DNA of 54,609 nucleotides. Source: UBA993 sp964436815. GTDB lineage: Bacteria > Bacillota > Dethiobacteria > DTU022. The stretch lies in NCBI GenBank assembly GCA_964436815.1, contig CAYTER010000010.1:1-54609 (forward strand), in the 5' to 3' direction. Positions 33,988-43,418 of this stretch are shown one piece after another. A model generated the notes under the pieces. The model was given only the letters and a program-made list of their open reading frames with translations. It made no database searches and was not told where the DNA came from. Made by a program: the position numbers and the translations under genes. The stretch's first letter is position 1. Each line of letters starts with the position of its first letter.

Positions 33988-36168
33988 TCAAGAAAAAAGC
34001 TGCAGCGACATGATGATGATCAACACAACAAAAAAGATAATAACATAATATTCGAAGTTAGATGTGTTTACCAGCATGAAAAATTTACCCCGGGGTTTGT
34101 AATCAAGTCGAAAAAGGAAATAAAAGATAGTCAGGAAAAAGACTTTGGATTTATGGAAATATGTACGCAGATAATAAACCCAGCCTTTATGCACATTTAA
34201 CATGATCCAGCCAATCTGCCGCATCAACTTGGTAAAAAAGTCTCCCTGTTTTTCAAGTTGACCGACTCTATAACTGATTTTTTTCATCGGCTCCAGGGTA
34301 TCAACTATCAGGTAGTCAGCAGCAGAATCGAGGATTTTGCCACTGATGCAATAGTAAGTTAATAAACGGGGACTGTTAATATAAGCGCTGTCAACTGCCA
34401 ACTCAAGCGCTCTTCCGCTTCTTGTAAATACAAGCATTAGCAGGTTGACCAGCGGACGGTAAAAAAGATATTCAATACTTAACCATTCCGGTAATTTTTT
34501 TGTAAAGAAACCGGTAAGACTGCCGGCAGCAAACAATACTGCAGCAATGGAAACCACCCATACCATACCCTGCAGGTCGTGGATATCCCAGAAATTTACC
34601 TCAACTAAGTGTTTTATAGAATACGAATCAAAGGGATATGATTCAGCCAGGGGAGTAATTAACCTTTCAAGCGCTATAAATGGCCTGGTCCCGATCAACA
34701 ACAGCACAGCGCCGATGATCATAAAAACGATTTTCTCATTTAAGGGCTCTTTGGCAATCGATGTCAGGTGGTCCGGTTTTTTACCAAGAAAAATGGAGCT
34801 AAAGAGGCGTGTAATATAACAGGTGGTCAGCACCCCGGTTAACATGAAAATTCTTTCCGCCCAGTAAAGCGAGATCAGGTGATGATGTTCAAAGGCTTCA
34901 ACAATAGCATGATGCAGGAGCACTTTACTGGTATAACCATTTAAACCGGGGATACCGGCAATACCCATAGCCGCCAGCAGAAACACAAATGATGTCAGCG
35001 GGAAATCCCGCCAGAGACCTCCAAGCCGGTTTAGCTCAATTTCACCAGTCCTGTAATAGACAGCACCGACCATCATAAACATACCGGCTTTAAAAAATGC
35101 GTGATTGATGATATGAAAACTAAATCCGCCAAAAGCAACGGCCCCATCAAGACCTAAATAAGCACAAACCCCTATACCCATCAGAATATAACCCATCTGG
35201 CTGATACTGCTGAACGCAAGGATCCTCTTGGCATTTAATTGAAACATGGCCATTACAGCTGCAAAAAACATGGTGGCAATGCCGAACCAGATGATCACAT
35301 AACCGGTTTGTTCGGTAAAAAGCCAGAGTGATTTTGCTTCTTCACTAGCCGGTGTATAAATTACTGTTAGAACCCGGATGATCCCGTAAGCACCTGTTTT
35401 GATCATGATTCCGGAAAGCAGGGCGCTGGCCGGGGCAGGTGCAACCGGGTGGGCTTTCGGTAACCAGATATGCAGTGGAACCATACCGGCCTTAATACCA
35501 AAACCGATGATTAAAAGGATGAGAATCAATAACCGGGCCGGTAGAATAATAATTTCATCTAATCTTGGCTCGATTAAAACTGAACCGGTCTGCCAGTAAA
35601 GCATTATGATTGCGGCAAGCAGACAGAGACCACCAAAGATCCCGAGAAATATGTAAAGCCTTCCAGCTTTAAGCGCTTCTTCGGATTGATTGTGAATAAC
35701 CAGCAGGTACGATGCAATTGACATCAGTTCGAAGAAGAAGAAAAGGCTAAACAGGTCGGCAGTCAGAAAAACACCTAGGCAGCCTCCCAGTGTTAAGAGA
35801 TAAAAAGTGTAATAGCGGTTTCTCCGCAGCTCATGAGTCATATAGGAGAGTGAAAATATTGTAGCCAGGAACCAGATGAAGGATGATAGCAGGTTAAATA
35901 CAGCGCCCAGCCTGTCTACCCTGAAATAGAGCGGCAGTTCTCCAAAGCCAACATAATACTGTCCAATTACTATATTTTGCCAGCTATGATAAAAAAGGAA
36001 TATTGACAGAATGAATGTAGCAGCAGTAACTGCTAACACCATATAATCCCGGTATTTTTCGGAAAAATAACCAATTGGAGCAGCTATAATAGCACCGATA
36101 ATCGGCAGCATTACAATGGCAAGGGGAAGGTTGCCTGATGCGCTATAAGTTAAGGGATCTCCGCTCAT
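33988..36168 (-). CDS. Antiporter-like subunit, NuoL/MrpA type (left arm, fifth)
   Basis: 726 residues and about 14-16 membrane helices, in the family of complex I/Mrp proton-translocating subunits. The helix-5 Glu is in SLFFFFELMSIASY, the helix-7 Lys in GFGIKAGMVPLHIWLPKAHPVAPAPASALLSG, and the helix-12 Lys in INHAFFKAGMFM. A long C-terminal part (about 560-726) ends with one helix (YYVIIFFVVLIIIMSLQLF). It shares with the 717- and 665-residue paralogues the motif NGYTSKVLLHHAIVEAFEHHH. It lacks the MbhD/MbhE parts of full MrpA. The preceding gene ends 112 bases upstream, with a small hairpin (36265-36280). Confidence 0.88.
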   Translation of the reverse strand: MSGDPLTYSASGNLPLAIVMLPIIGAIIAAPIGYFSEKYRDYMVLAVTAATFILSIFLFYHSWQNIVIGQYYVGFGELPLYFRVDRLGAVFNLLSSFIWFLATIFSLSYMTHELRRNRYYTFYLLTLGGCLGVFLTADLFSLFFFFELMSIASYLLVIHNQSEEALKAGRLYIFLGIFGGLCLLAAIIMLYWQTGSVLIEPRLDEIIILPARLLILILLIIGFGIKAGMVPLHIWLPKAHPVAPAPASALLSGIMIKTGAYGIIRVLTVIYTPASEEAKSLWLFTEQTGYVIIWFGIATMFFAAVMAMFQLNAKRILAFSSISQMGYILMGIGVCAYLGLDGAVAFGGFSFHIINHAFFKAGMFMMVGAVYYRTGEIELNRLGGLWRDFPLTSFVFLLAAMGIAGIPGLNGYTSKVLLHHAIVEAFEHHHLISLYWAERIFMLTGVLTTCYITRLFSSIFLGKKPDHLTSIAKEPLNEKIVFMIIGAVLLLIGTRPFIALERLITPLAESYPFDSYSIKHLVEVNFWDIHDLQGMVWVVSIAAVLFAAGSLTGFFTKKLPEWLSIEYLFYRPLVNLLMLVFTRSGRALELAVDSAYINSPRLLTYYCISGKILDSAADYLIVDTLEPMKKISYRVGQLEKQGDFFTKLMRQIGWIMLNVHKGWVYYLRTYFHKSKVFFLTIFYFLFRLDYKPRGKFFMLVNTSNFEYYVIIFFVVLIIIMSLQLFS

Positions 36169-36280
36169 CTGTTTTATGCTCCTTTAATTGAGCAGATCAT
36201 CTCATATTCGTATAATTTCTGAACTAATTCTAGGCTCCCTTATGAAGAATTCCCCGAGACTTAAGTGCAGCAAACTGCAC

Positions 36281-37879
36281 CTACATGCTAAAAAGGGATC
36301 GGGCAGCAGAAATAGCCAGTTCCCAAGGCCAGTTATGCGGCAACAGGGCAAAAGCTACACAACCGATCGCCAGAAGTCCCATTGGAGCAACCATGTGCCA
36401 AGGCGCTTCCTGACCAAGGTGTCCTCCATAATAGATCTGATTTGTACTACCATGATTGTGAGCATGATCGTCTTCCATTACAGCAGAAGCTTTAGAATTG
36501 GCCTGATCACCATTTTGTTGATCACCGGTTGATTCGTGCCCGTGGTGAGCAGCCTTTTCACCCGGGAAAAAGGCCGTAATCACGATTGGAAAATAATAAG
36601 CGGCATTGAGCAAACTGCTGACAATTAAAATTGCTACAAAAACAGGTTGCCCCGCTTCCAGCGATGCGATTGAGAGCTGCCATTTACTAATGAACCCGTT
36701 AAATGGCGGTATGCCAACCATGGTTACCGATGCTATCGTAAAAAATACCATTGTTAAAGGCATTTTCAGACCGATCCCTTTCATCTGGCTAATATTACGA
36801 ATCCCGGTTTGCACAATAATAGCTCCGGCACAAAGGAAGAGCAAGCCTTTCATAAAAGCGTGGGTGAAAAGGTGGTAAAGTCCACCAACCAATCCCTGTT
36901 GACTTAAAAGAAATATTCCCAGCACTATATAACCAATTTGGGCAATACTGGAATATGCAAGCCGTCTTTTAAGGTCATCCTGAAGAAGGGCCATCGCTGA
37001 ACCGAGCAGGATGGTTATCCCGGCCAATACAAGCATTATGGTATCCCAGTTAGCCTTACTAATATAGTCGGGGCTGTAAACATTGAAAACCACTCTGATC
37101 ATGCCATAAATACCAGTTTTCAGCATCACCCCGGAAAGTGCGGCACTCACCGGTGAAGGAGCGGCAGGATGAGCATCAGGCAACCAGACATGCAGTGGAA
37201 AAAGACCTGCTTTCAGACCAAAGCCGATCATAAAAGCGATAAAAGCAGCGGTAGCCAAACCCGATGGTTCGGTAATCAAACCCGGTCTGGTAAAGGTAAC
37301 GGAACCGGTCAGATAAAACATGGTCAAGAGTCCGAAAAACACAGCCAAACCGCCGCCGACAGTCATGTACAGGTATTTGGCGCCGGCAAACATGGTCACT
37401 GCATTTTCTTCGTGGGCAATCAAAACATAGGTGGTTAACGCCATGAATTCAAAGAAAAGAAATAAGCCCAACAGGTCACCGGCGAAAATCGTTCCCATAC
37501 ATCCGCCTTCTGCCATTAAAAAAAATGCGTAGTATCTTTCTTTTTTATGTTCATGTTTCATGTAACCAGGGGAATAACAGGCTGCCATAAACCAGACAAA
37601 TGAGAAAAAGATCCCCAGGAAAAAAGTGAGTTGGTCAACTTTGAAGGAGATCGATAATGGAAAAGAAAAATATTGAAAAATACCGAGCAAAATTTTTCCG
37701 CTTTTAATCGCCGGATACATTGTTAGGACTAACAGAAAAAATAATCCGGTAACCCCAATGCAAATCTGCTCTTTGTACTTAAAAAGCCGATCTGAAAAGA
37801 AAAATAGCAAAAGCCCCGATATTATGGGCACAAAAATAATAATAGCCGGTAATAATGTATGGACTATCTCATGTTCCAT
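36281..37879 (-). CDS. Antiporter-like subunit, MrpD/NuoM type with His-rich loop (left arm, fourth)
   Basis: About 532 residues and roughly 14 helices. The key Glu is in GLFLFFEFMALTTYVL, the helix-7 Lys in GFGLKAGLFPLHVWLPDAHPAAPSPVSAALSG, and the helix-12 Lys in THAFMKGLLF. Between the last two helices (about residues 440-495) is an inserted polar loop rich in His (HHGHES, DDHAHNHG, GGHLGQ), probably a metal-binding or pH-sensing loop. The ATG at 37879 (GGAGGTG 7 bases upstream) is preferred over a TTG two codons earlier. Family role: a cation/proton channel in Mrp- or complex-I-like assemblies. Confidence 0.88.
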   Translation of the reverse strand: MEHEIVHTLLPAIIIFVPIISGLLLFFFSDRLFKYKEQICIGVTGLFFLLVLTMYPAIKSGKILLGIFQYFSFPLSISFKVDQLTFFLGIFFSFVWFMAACYSPGYMKHEHKKERYYAFFLMAEGGCMGTIFAGDLLGLFLFFEFMALTTYVLIAHEENAVTMFAGAKYLYMTVGGGLAVFFGLLTMFYLTGSVTFTRPGLITEPSGLATAAFIAFMIGFGLKAGLFPLHVWLPDAHPAAPSPVSAALSGVMLKTGIYGMIRVVFNVYSPDYISKANWDTIMLVLAGITILLGSAMALLQDDLKRRLAYSSIAQIGYIVLGIFLLSQQGLVGGLYHLFTHAFMKGLLFLCAGAIIVQTGIRNISQMKGIGLKMPLTMVFFTIASVTMVGIPPFNGFISKWQLSIASLEAGQPVFVAILIVSSLLNAAYYFPIVITAFFPGEKAAHHGHESTGDQQNGDQANSKASAVMEDDHAHNHGSTNQIYYGGHLGQEAPWHMVAPMGLLAIGCVAFALLPHNWPWELAISAARSLFSM

Positions 37880-37926
37880 ATTCAATCACCTCCGCAGGAG
37901 ATTCGACAGATCAAAGAAATCAGCCT

Positions 37927-39402
37927 CTAAAAATAATATTCAACTACCGCCCTGGCCAGGTTAAGAGGCCAGTTATAAGGAGCTAAAGTAAAAACTGCCG
38001 CTCCCAGGGCCAGAATGATTACCGGCACCATGCGCAGTGGTTGTAAACGCAAGCGCTGACGTTCAATGTTTTTCAGTTCACGACAGCCGAGAAACGCATT
38101 GATCGAAATCGGAAAATAATACGAGGCATTTAACAAGCTGCTAAGTAATAATATAATAATGATCGCCGGCATTCCTGACTCGAAGGCACCAAGGCCAAGG
38201 TGCCACTTACTGACAAAAACATTAAAAGGTGGTGAGCCGACAGCGCTGACCGCCGCTATTGTAAATGCAAGCATGGTTACCGGCATCTGCAATCCCACGC
38301 CTCTAAGTTCACTAATCTTAGTTTTGCCGGTATTAACAAAAATAACACCGGCACATAGAAACATGCAGCCCTTCATAAAAGCATGAGCCATAATGTGATA
38401 AACAGTTCCCACCAAAGCCTGCGGGGAAAGCAAAGCTATCCCTAACAACATATAACCAACCTGGGCAATCCCCGAGTAGGCCAGCCGCCGGTTAAAATCA
38501 TCCTGGGCAAAAGCACAAATTGATCCGTATAAAATACTGATGATAGAAAGAACTAGCAGGATCTTGTTCCACCCGACTTCCTGCAGGAATGATAACCCGA
38601 AAAGATCATGAAAGACCCTGATCAATCCAAATACTCCGGTCTTTAACATTATCGCCGAAGAAAGAGCTGCAGCTGGAGTTGGGGCAGAAGAATAAGCATC
38701 AGGCATCCAGAAATGCAAAGGAATCATCGCCGATTTGATGCCTAGGGCAATCAGGTACGCGATGAACGCCGATAATACAAGCGGCGATACTGAAGTAAAA
38801 AGTCCGCCAGCCCCAAAGGAAGTGCTGCCTGTAACATTATAAGTAACCATGATCGCCCAAAACATGGCAATACCGGCAATTATCGTCATAAAGAAAAATT
38901 TAAGCCCGGCAGCAGAGGCTTCTGGCGTTGATTTGTAAGCAACCATAGGAAAAAACATCAGCGACATCAGTTCGAAAAAGAGGAAAAAAGTAAACATGTT
39001 TCCGCTTAAAACCACTCCAAAACAGCCGCCGATAGCCGGTAGTAGGAAATAAAAAAAGGGTTTGCCTTCTTCTTTGTTGCGGTAATAACCCAAAGCATAA
39101 ACGGTCAGGATCAGGGCAAAAAAAGTAAACAGCAGGATCATAAAAATTGCTAATGTGTCGACCCTGAACTCCAGGCCAACAGGCGGTAAAACATCAAAAT
39201 GAAGGTAAAGTACGGCATTATTCATAACCAGCTTATACATGTAAGCAACCAGCGGAAGGGGAATCAGCACTCCGGACAATAAAGCTGCATGACGTAAGCC
39301 GGGTTGGTAGCGATCAGCCAGCATAGTGCACATAGCGCCAAGAATCGGGGCCAGAACAACCAGTACCGGGATGTAAGAAATTACAATTTCATTTTGAGGC
39401 AC
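37927..39402 (-). CDS. Antiporter-like subunit, MrpD/NuoN type (left arm, third)
   Basis: 491 residues and about 14 helices. Channel residues are the Glu in TFFLFFELMSLMFF, the Lys in LGIKSAMIPLHFWMPDAYSSAPTPAAALSSAIMLKTGVFG and the Lys in AHAFMKGCMFLC. It shares RRLAYSGIAQVGYMLLGI with its neighbours. The GTG start has GGAGGGG 6-7 bases before it, and it lies 47 bases from the next gene. It lacks extra domains, so it looks like a plain D-type module. It is one of three successive D-type genes; they differ in the loops, so this is an old duplication rather than a recent copy. Confidence 0.88.
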   Translation of the reverse strand: MPQNEIVISYIPVLVVLAPILGAMCTMLADRYQPGLRHAALLSGVLIPLPLVAYMYKLVMNNAVLYLHFDVLPPVGLEFRVDTLAIFMILLFTFFALILTVYALGYYRNKEEGKPFFYFLLPAIGGCFGVVLSGNMFTFFLFFELMSLMFFPMVAYKSTPEASAAGLKFFFMTIIAGIAMFWAIMVTYNVTGSTSFGAGGLFTSVSPLVLSAFIAYLIALGIKSAMIPLHFWMPDAYSSAPTPAAALSSAIMLKTGVFGLIRVFHDLFGLSFLQEVGWNKILLVLSIISILYGSICAFAQDDFNRRLAYSGIAQVGYMLLGIALLSPQALVGTVYHIMAHAFMKGCMFLCAGVIFVNTGKTKISELRGVGLQMPVTMLAFTIAAVSAVGSPPFNVFVSKWHLGLGAFESGMPAIIIILLLSSLLNASYYFPISINAFLGCRELKNIERQRLRLQPLRMVPVIILALGAAVFTLAPYNWPLNLARAVVEYYF

Positions 39403-39422
39403 CTATTTCCCCTCCCATAAAA

Positions 39423-40895
39423 CTAAAATACCGTATTCAAAACCGCTTCAATGAATGGTATTGTCGTATAATTTGCAAATAAACCCAATAGAATTCCAGC
39501 TATTGCCAGAATGATAGTCGGCAACAGCATGGTCAGCGGGGCCTCAGGTCCGGGCTGTTTGCTAAAGTCGCCATCTTTGAAGAAAGCGTTAACAATAATC
39601 GGCAGGTAGTAAATGGCATTAAGTAAAGTGCTGCCCATGATGACGTACGCATACACGGGATTCCCGGAGAGTATTCCGCCGGTTAATAGATAATATTTGC
39701 TGATATAACCGCAGATTGGGGTCACGCCCATCAGTCCCAGGGCTCCAACGGCAAAAGCAAGCATCGTCAGCGGCATCTGTTTGCCGACTCCACGCAGTTG
39801 ATCAAGGTTCTTTTTGCCGGTCACCGTTATAATCATACCGGCGCAGAAGAACAGGGTAATTTTTAAAACTGCATGGTTGATGATGTGCACCAGGCCACCT
39901 AAAACCCCCTCCGGATAGAGCATCAAAACGCCCAACGTGATATAGCCCAGCTGGCCGATAGTCGAATAGGCCAGCCTCAATTTAAGAACTGTCTGTTTAA
40001 TGGCCATCAAAGACCCGACTATAATAGTAAAGCAAACAACCACTGCCAAAATGTGGGTAACATTTAACTCTAATAAAAGCTCACGTCCGTAAAGTGAGAA
40101 AAATACCCGCGTGATTCCGAAGACCCCGGCTTTTACGATCGCCACTGCATGAAGAAGGGCGCTGACCGGAGTTGGAGCAACCATCGCACCCGGTAACCAG
40201 GAATGCAGGGGCATGATCGCCGCTTTCGTTCCAAAACCGGCAATGAGTAACAAAAAGATTACCTTTAATAGCGTAGTATTTTCAGCTGCGACAGTGCTTA
40301 ATATACCTCCCGGCAGGAAATCAAGGGTCCCCACCAGGTCGTGAATAATAAATATGGAAAGAAATACCAGGGCTCCCCCGGCCAGGCTGTAGCTGATATA
40401 CTTGATTCCCGCTTTGACCGACTCCTGGGTGCCGGCATGCACAACCAGGGGATAGGTGCATATTGCCAGATATTCATAGAAAATATAAAGAGTAAAGAGG
40501 TTGCCGGCAAAAGCTACACCCATCGCCGCGCTGCATGATAATACAAAAAATACAAAATAATTACGTTGATCGTGTTCGTGGGCCATGTAGCCGATGGAAT
40601 AGACCGTGGCAAAAACCCAGAGGGTCGAGGATACAAGACCAAAAACCATCCCAAGCGGATCGATGTTAAAGAAAAGGCCAAGGCCGTCAAGAAAACTGAA
40701 AAGATTAACCTTTATTACCTGTCCGGCCATTACCGCCGGCAGCATCGAAGCCACAGAAACAAAAACTATGGATACAGATATAAGCGCAACAAGGTGCCGC
40801 TTTGCAGCCTGACCTTCATCAAGAGCGCGAATAATGATTGCGCCGATTATCGGAACAATCACGGCTATCAGTGGTTGAGGAAAAGTCAGGTTCAA
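39423..40895 (-). CDS. Antiporter-like subunit, MrpD/NuoM-related (left arm, second)
   Basis: About 490 residues and 14 helices. The Glu motif is TLYIFYEYLAICTYPLVVH, the Lys motif is AGFGTKAAIMPLHSWLPGAMVAPTPVSALLHAVAIVKAGVFG and the last channel Lys is in INHAVLKITLFFC. These exact variants recur in the 493-residue protein of the right arm (47553-49034), so the two form a paralogue pair across the divergent region. The TTG at 40895 has GGAGG 8 bases upstream; the TTG at 40910 has none. The gap to the preceding 717-residue gene is short. Confidence 0.87.
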   Translation of the reverse strand: MNLTFPQPLIAVIVPIIGAIIIRALDEGQAAKRHLVALISVSIVFVSVASMLPAVMAGQVIKVNLFSFLDGLGLFFNIDPLGMVFGLVSSTLWVFATVYSIGYMAHEHDQRNYFVFFVLSCSAAMGVAFAGNLFTLYIFYEYLAICTYPLVVHAGTQESVKAGIKYISYSLAGGALVFLSIFIIHDLVGTLDFLPGGILSTVAAENTTLLKVIFLLLIAGFGTKAAIMPLHSWLPGAMVAPTPVSALLHAVAIVKAGVFGITRVFFSLYGRELLLELNVTHILAVVVCFTIIVGSLMAIKQTVLKLRLAYSTIGQLGYITLGVLMLYPEGVLGGLVHIINHAVLKITLFFCAGMIITVTGKKNLDQLRGVGKQMPLTMLAFAVGALGLMGVTPICGYISKYYLLTGGILSGNPVYAYVIMGSTLLNAIYYLPIIVNAFFKDGDFSKQPGPEAPLTMLLPTIILAIAGILLGLFANYTTIPFIEAVLNTVF

Positions 40896-40934
40896 TAGTA
40901 TCGCCTCCAACTGCGCAGTTCTAAGGCTATCAGA

Positions 40935-43088
40935 TTAAAAAATAAAGAGCAGGCTTGTGGCCAAAATGGCGCCGATTACAATTAATACGATGTAGAGATC
41001 AAAGTCAATATTGGATATGCTAACCGTTTGAAACCGCTTATCTCCCCGGGCGCTGTAATCAAACTTAAAAAGGGTCATAAACACTTTCATCAGGTAGTGA
41101 CCGATAACCCCAAATAGCCGCTTGATATTGCCGGCCCATAATTCATATATGCTATCCCAGGCTGACATACTAATCCGGGAAACCCGGTTCCCTAGTCTCT
41201 TTAAAAACAGGTCATCGAAGTAGTCGGCGCCATCGGAAACTTTGGCTAAAACTATTGGCGTGCCATGATAGCCTCGATTTAAGTTATTATCAATAATGCT
41301 GCCTACTTTAGTAAATGATAGATTAAGATATTTGGTAACCGGGAGGTAAACTGCATATTCAACGCTTAGATAATCGGGCAGTTTAAGATTAAAAAGATCC
41401 TTCTTTCTAAAAAGCAGGTAAAAACCGGCTCCAAGAGCAAAGCCGATCACAATTCCGAAGAAATCATGCATGTTCCAGATATTGGTTTTATACAGGTAGT
41501 TAACGTAGTAATCAGAAAAAGTGAACGGGCTGGCCATCGGCACTAAAACTTTCTTGATCATAATCTCCGGGAATAATCCGAGAAAAGCAATCATACCGAT
41601 AAACGATAGGGCAACTAACCTTTCAAGCCAGTTTTCCCGTGCAGCAGGGCTGCTTAATTTTACCAGAGCCCTATCCGGACATCGGCCCAAAAAGATTTGG
41701 ATGAAAAGTTTAGCTATATAGCAGATCGTTAATCCGCTGGTCAGCATAAACAGCTTTTCAGCAACCCAGATATCCCATAGATGGTGATGTTCAAATGCTT
41801 CAACAATGGCATGATGCAGTAAAGTTTTACTGGCATAACCGTTAAATCCGGGTATACCGGTAATACCGGCAGCACAGACCGCAAAAGCGGCGAAAGTAAA
41901 AGGGAATTTTTTCCACATGCCACCAAGCTCATTCATATTAACTTCGTGCAAGCGGGTATAGATTATGCCAAACAGAATAAAGAAGCCAGATTTGAAAAAG
42001 GCATGATTAACGATATGGTAAGTAAAACCGCCAAAGCCCATCGGCCCGTCAAACCCTAAGTAAGCCGCTGCCCCAACCCCCATCAGGATATACCCCATTT
42101 GGCTGATACTGCTGTAAGCCAGGAGCCGTTTTGCGTTATTTTGAAGGACTGCCATGATTGCTGCCAGGAGCATGGTCATAATGCCGATCCAAATAATTAT
42201 ATGACCAAGGTTTTCGGTAAAATGCCAGAGGTTGCTCTCAGCCAGCTCTTCTACAGGCGAAAATAGCATGACCGATACCCTTATAATTCCGTAAGCGCCG
42301 GTTTTAATCATGATCCCTGACAGAAGGGCACTGGCGGGTGCCGGAGCCACCGGATGGGCTTGCGGTAACCAAATATGCAGAGGGATCATACCGGCTTTGA
42401 CTCCGAAACCGGCGATCATCAAGACTGCTATCAGGGCAGCAGTTTCTTTTAAATGGGCCAGATTCTGCAGAGCCGGGAAAATTGCTACTGTACCGGTTGC
42501 CGCATTAAGCAATAATATCCCGGACAAAAGCGATAAACCACCAATCACTCCCAGGTATAGATAATTAGCACCGGCAGAAAGCGCTTCGCGGGTCTGGGTG
42601 TGAACAACCAGGGCGTAAGCCGCCATCGTCATCAATTCAAAGAAAAGGAAAAGGCTGAGAAAGTCGCCGCTCAGGAAAACTCCCAGACAACCGGCCAGAG
42701 ACATGATCAGGAAAACAAAATAACGGGTCTGTTTTTGATCATCTTTCAGATAAGGGATTGAAGCAATAACGGCAATGAACCAAATAGCAGCGGAAAATAA
42801 AGCAAAAAAAGAACCAAAGAGGTCTACCCTGAAGCTCATGTCAATGCCAGCCAGTGAGGGCAGTAAATAATAGACTTGATAGCCGTTAATAAGGTATTGG
42901 AATAACTCAATGGAGAGGTAGAGAGTTAAACCTGATGCAAATACCGCGAAGAGATTTCTTAAAAGATGACTTCTCAAGCCAAGCAGGCCGATTAAAATTG
43001 AACCTGCCAGGGGAACGAGGACGATCAAAAGGGGTAAATAACTTTCCACGACGAGATCCTGTATTTGTAGTATGAAAAAATCTGCCAT
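40935..43088 (-). CDS. Antiporter-like subunit, NuoL/MrpA type (left arm, first)
   Basis: 717 residues and about 14-16 helices. The Glu is in SLFLFFELMTMAAYALVVH, the Lys in AGFGVKAGMIPLHIWLPQAHPVAPAPASALLSG and the helix-12 Lys in VNHAFFKSGFFILF. The end carries an extra soluble-plus-helix region with FKFDYSARGDKRFQTVSISNIDFDLYIVLIVIGAIL, which matches the ends of the 726- and 665-residue paralogues. The ATG start has GAGGGG 7 bases upstream. It is the first gene of the left arm, with about 190 bases of leader from the promoter at 43285-43313. Confidence 0.9.
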   Translation of the reverse strand: MADFFILQIQDLVVESYLPLLIVLVPLAGSILIGLLGLRSHLLRNLFAVFASGLTLYLSIELFQYLINGYQVYYLLPSLAGIDMSFRVDLFGSFFALFSAAIWFIAVIASIPYLKDDQKQTRYFVFLIMSLAGCLGVFLSGDFLSLFLFFELMTMAAYALVVHTQTREALSAGANYLYLGVIGGLSLLSGILLLNAATGTVAIFPALQNLAHLKETAALIAVLMIAGFGVKAGMIPLHIWLPQAHPVAPAPASALLSGIMIKTGAYGIIRVSVMLFSPVEELAESNLWHFTENLGHIIIWIGIMTMLLAAIMAVLQNNAKRLLAYSSISQMGYILMGVGAAAYLGFDGPMGFGGFTYHIVNHAFFKSGFFILFGIIYTRLHEVNMNELGGMWKKFPFTFAAFAVCAAGITGIPGFNGYASKTLLHHAIVEAFEHHHLWDIWVAEKLFMLTSGLTICYIAKLFIQIFLGRCPDRALVKLSSPAARENWLERLVALSFIGMIAFLGLFPEIMIKKVLVPMASPFTFSDYYVNYLYKTNIWNMHDFFGIVIGFALGAGFYLLFRKKDLFNLKLPDYLSVEYAVYLPVTKYLNLSFTKVGSIIDNNLNRGYHGTPIVLAKVSDGADYFDDLFLKRLGNRVSRISMSAWDSIYELWAGNIKRLFGVIGHYLMKVFMTLFKFDYSARGDKRFQTVSISNIDFDLYIVLIVIGAILATSLLFIF

Positions 43089-43214
43089 TAACGAGCCCCT
43101 CTATTTTTATCTATAAACAATTAAAGCCCTTTATTCGCTTTTCGCCAGTGATTTCCTTCTGAAAAAAAACATTTTCAAGAATCTATTTCCTTTAAGCTTA
43201 TATTTAAAAACAAC

Positions 43215-43243
43215 TTGACATCTATATAAAAATGATAAAGAAT
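43215..43243 (+). promoter_or_regulatory. Candidate promoter of the right arm (mrpB onward)
   Basis: A consensus TTGACA at 43215-43220 has AAGAAT (4 of 6 matches) 17 bases on, at 43238-43243. If used, it leaves a leader of about 170 bases before mrpB, and the RNA would overlap the start of the opposing transcript. Weaker alternatives lie closer to mrpB (TTGAAG at 43320 with a poor -10). Confidence 0.45.
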
Positions 43244-43284
43244 AATAAGGTGACTCGGGGGTATTCGTTTGTTTTTTCCGGGTG

Positions 43285-43313
43285 ATTATAGACCATTTTT
43301 AGCAGACCGTCAA
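43285..43313 (-). promoter_or_regulatory. Sigma-A promoter of the left arm
   Basis: TTGACG (43308-43313) and a perfect TATAAT (43285-43290) with a 17-base spacer on the - strand. The start would be near 43278, giving about 190 bases of untranslated leader. Confidence 0.8.
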
Positions 43314-43333
43314 TTTTTTTTGAAGTTTTTTGT

Positions 43334-43358
43334 GAATATTTTAACTTACGAAATATTC
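43334..43358. repeat. Inverted repeat, candidate operator
   Basis: GAATATTT (43334-43341), a 9-base spacer, then AAATATTC (43351-43358) form perfect 8-bp arms. The centre spacing of about two helix turns suits a dimeric regulator. It sits upstream of the left-arm -35 box and 60 bases before mrpB, so it could serve both arms. Confidence 0.5.
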
Positions 43359-43418
43359 TAATCGTTTCCAAGATACTGCAATTTTCACTGTTTAGCTTTT
43401 CAGGGAGGTTGGTGTAAG

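Larger units (their letters stand above)
43089..43418. promoter_or_regulatory. Divergent control region between the two antiporter arms
   Basis: A 330-base AT-rich spacer with no supported ORF. It holds promoter candidates for both directions and an inverted repeat, listed separately. It also contains long T and A runs (around 43163-43172 and 43314-43320), which can bend DNA. No known riboswitch motif was recognised by eye. Confidence 0.8.

Noticed and set aside
33943..34200. 85-codon + strand frame at the end of the left arm
   Set aside because: Opposite the 3' end of the 726-residue subunit, low-complexity composition, no ribosome site.
36265..36280. Hairpin GTGCAG/CTGCAC between two left-arm genes as terminator
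   Set aside because: Only 6 bp with no T tract; more likely an RNA-processing or stability element, or chance.
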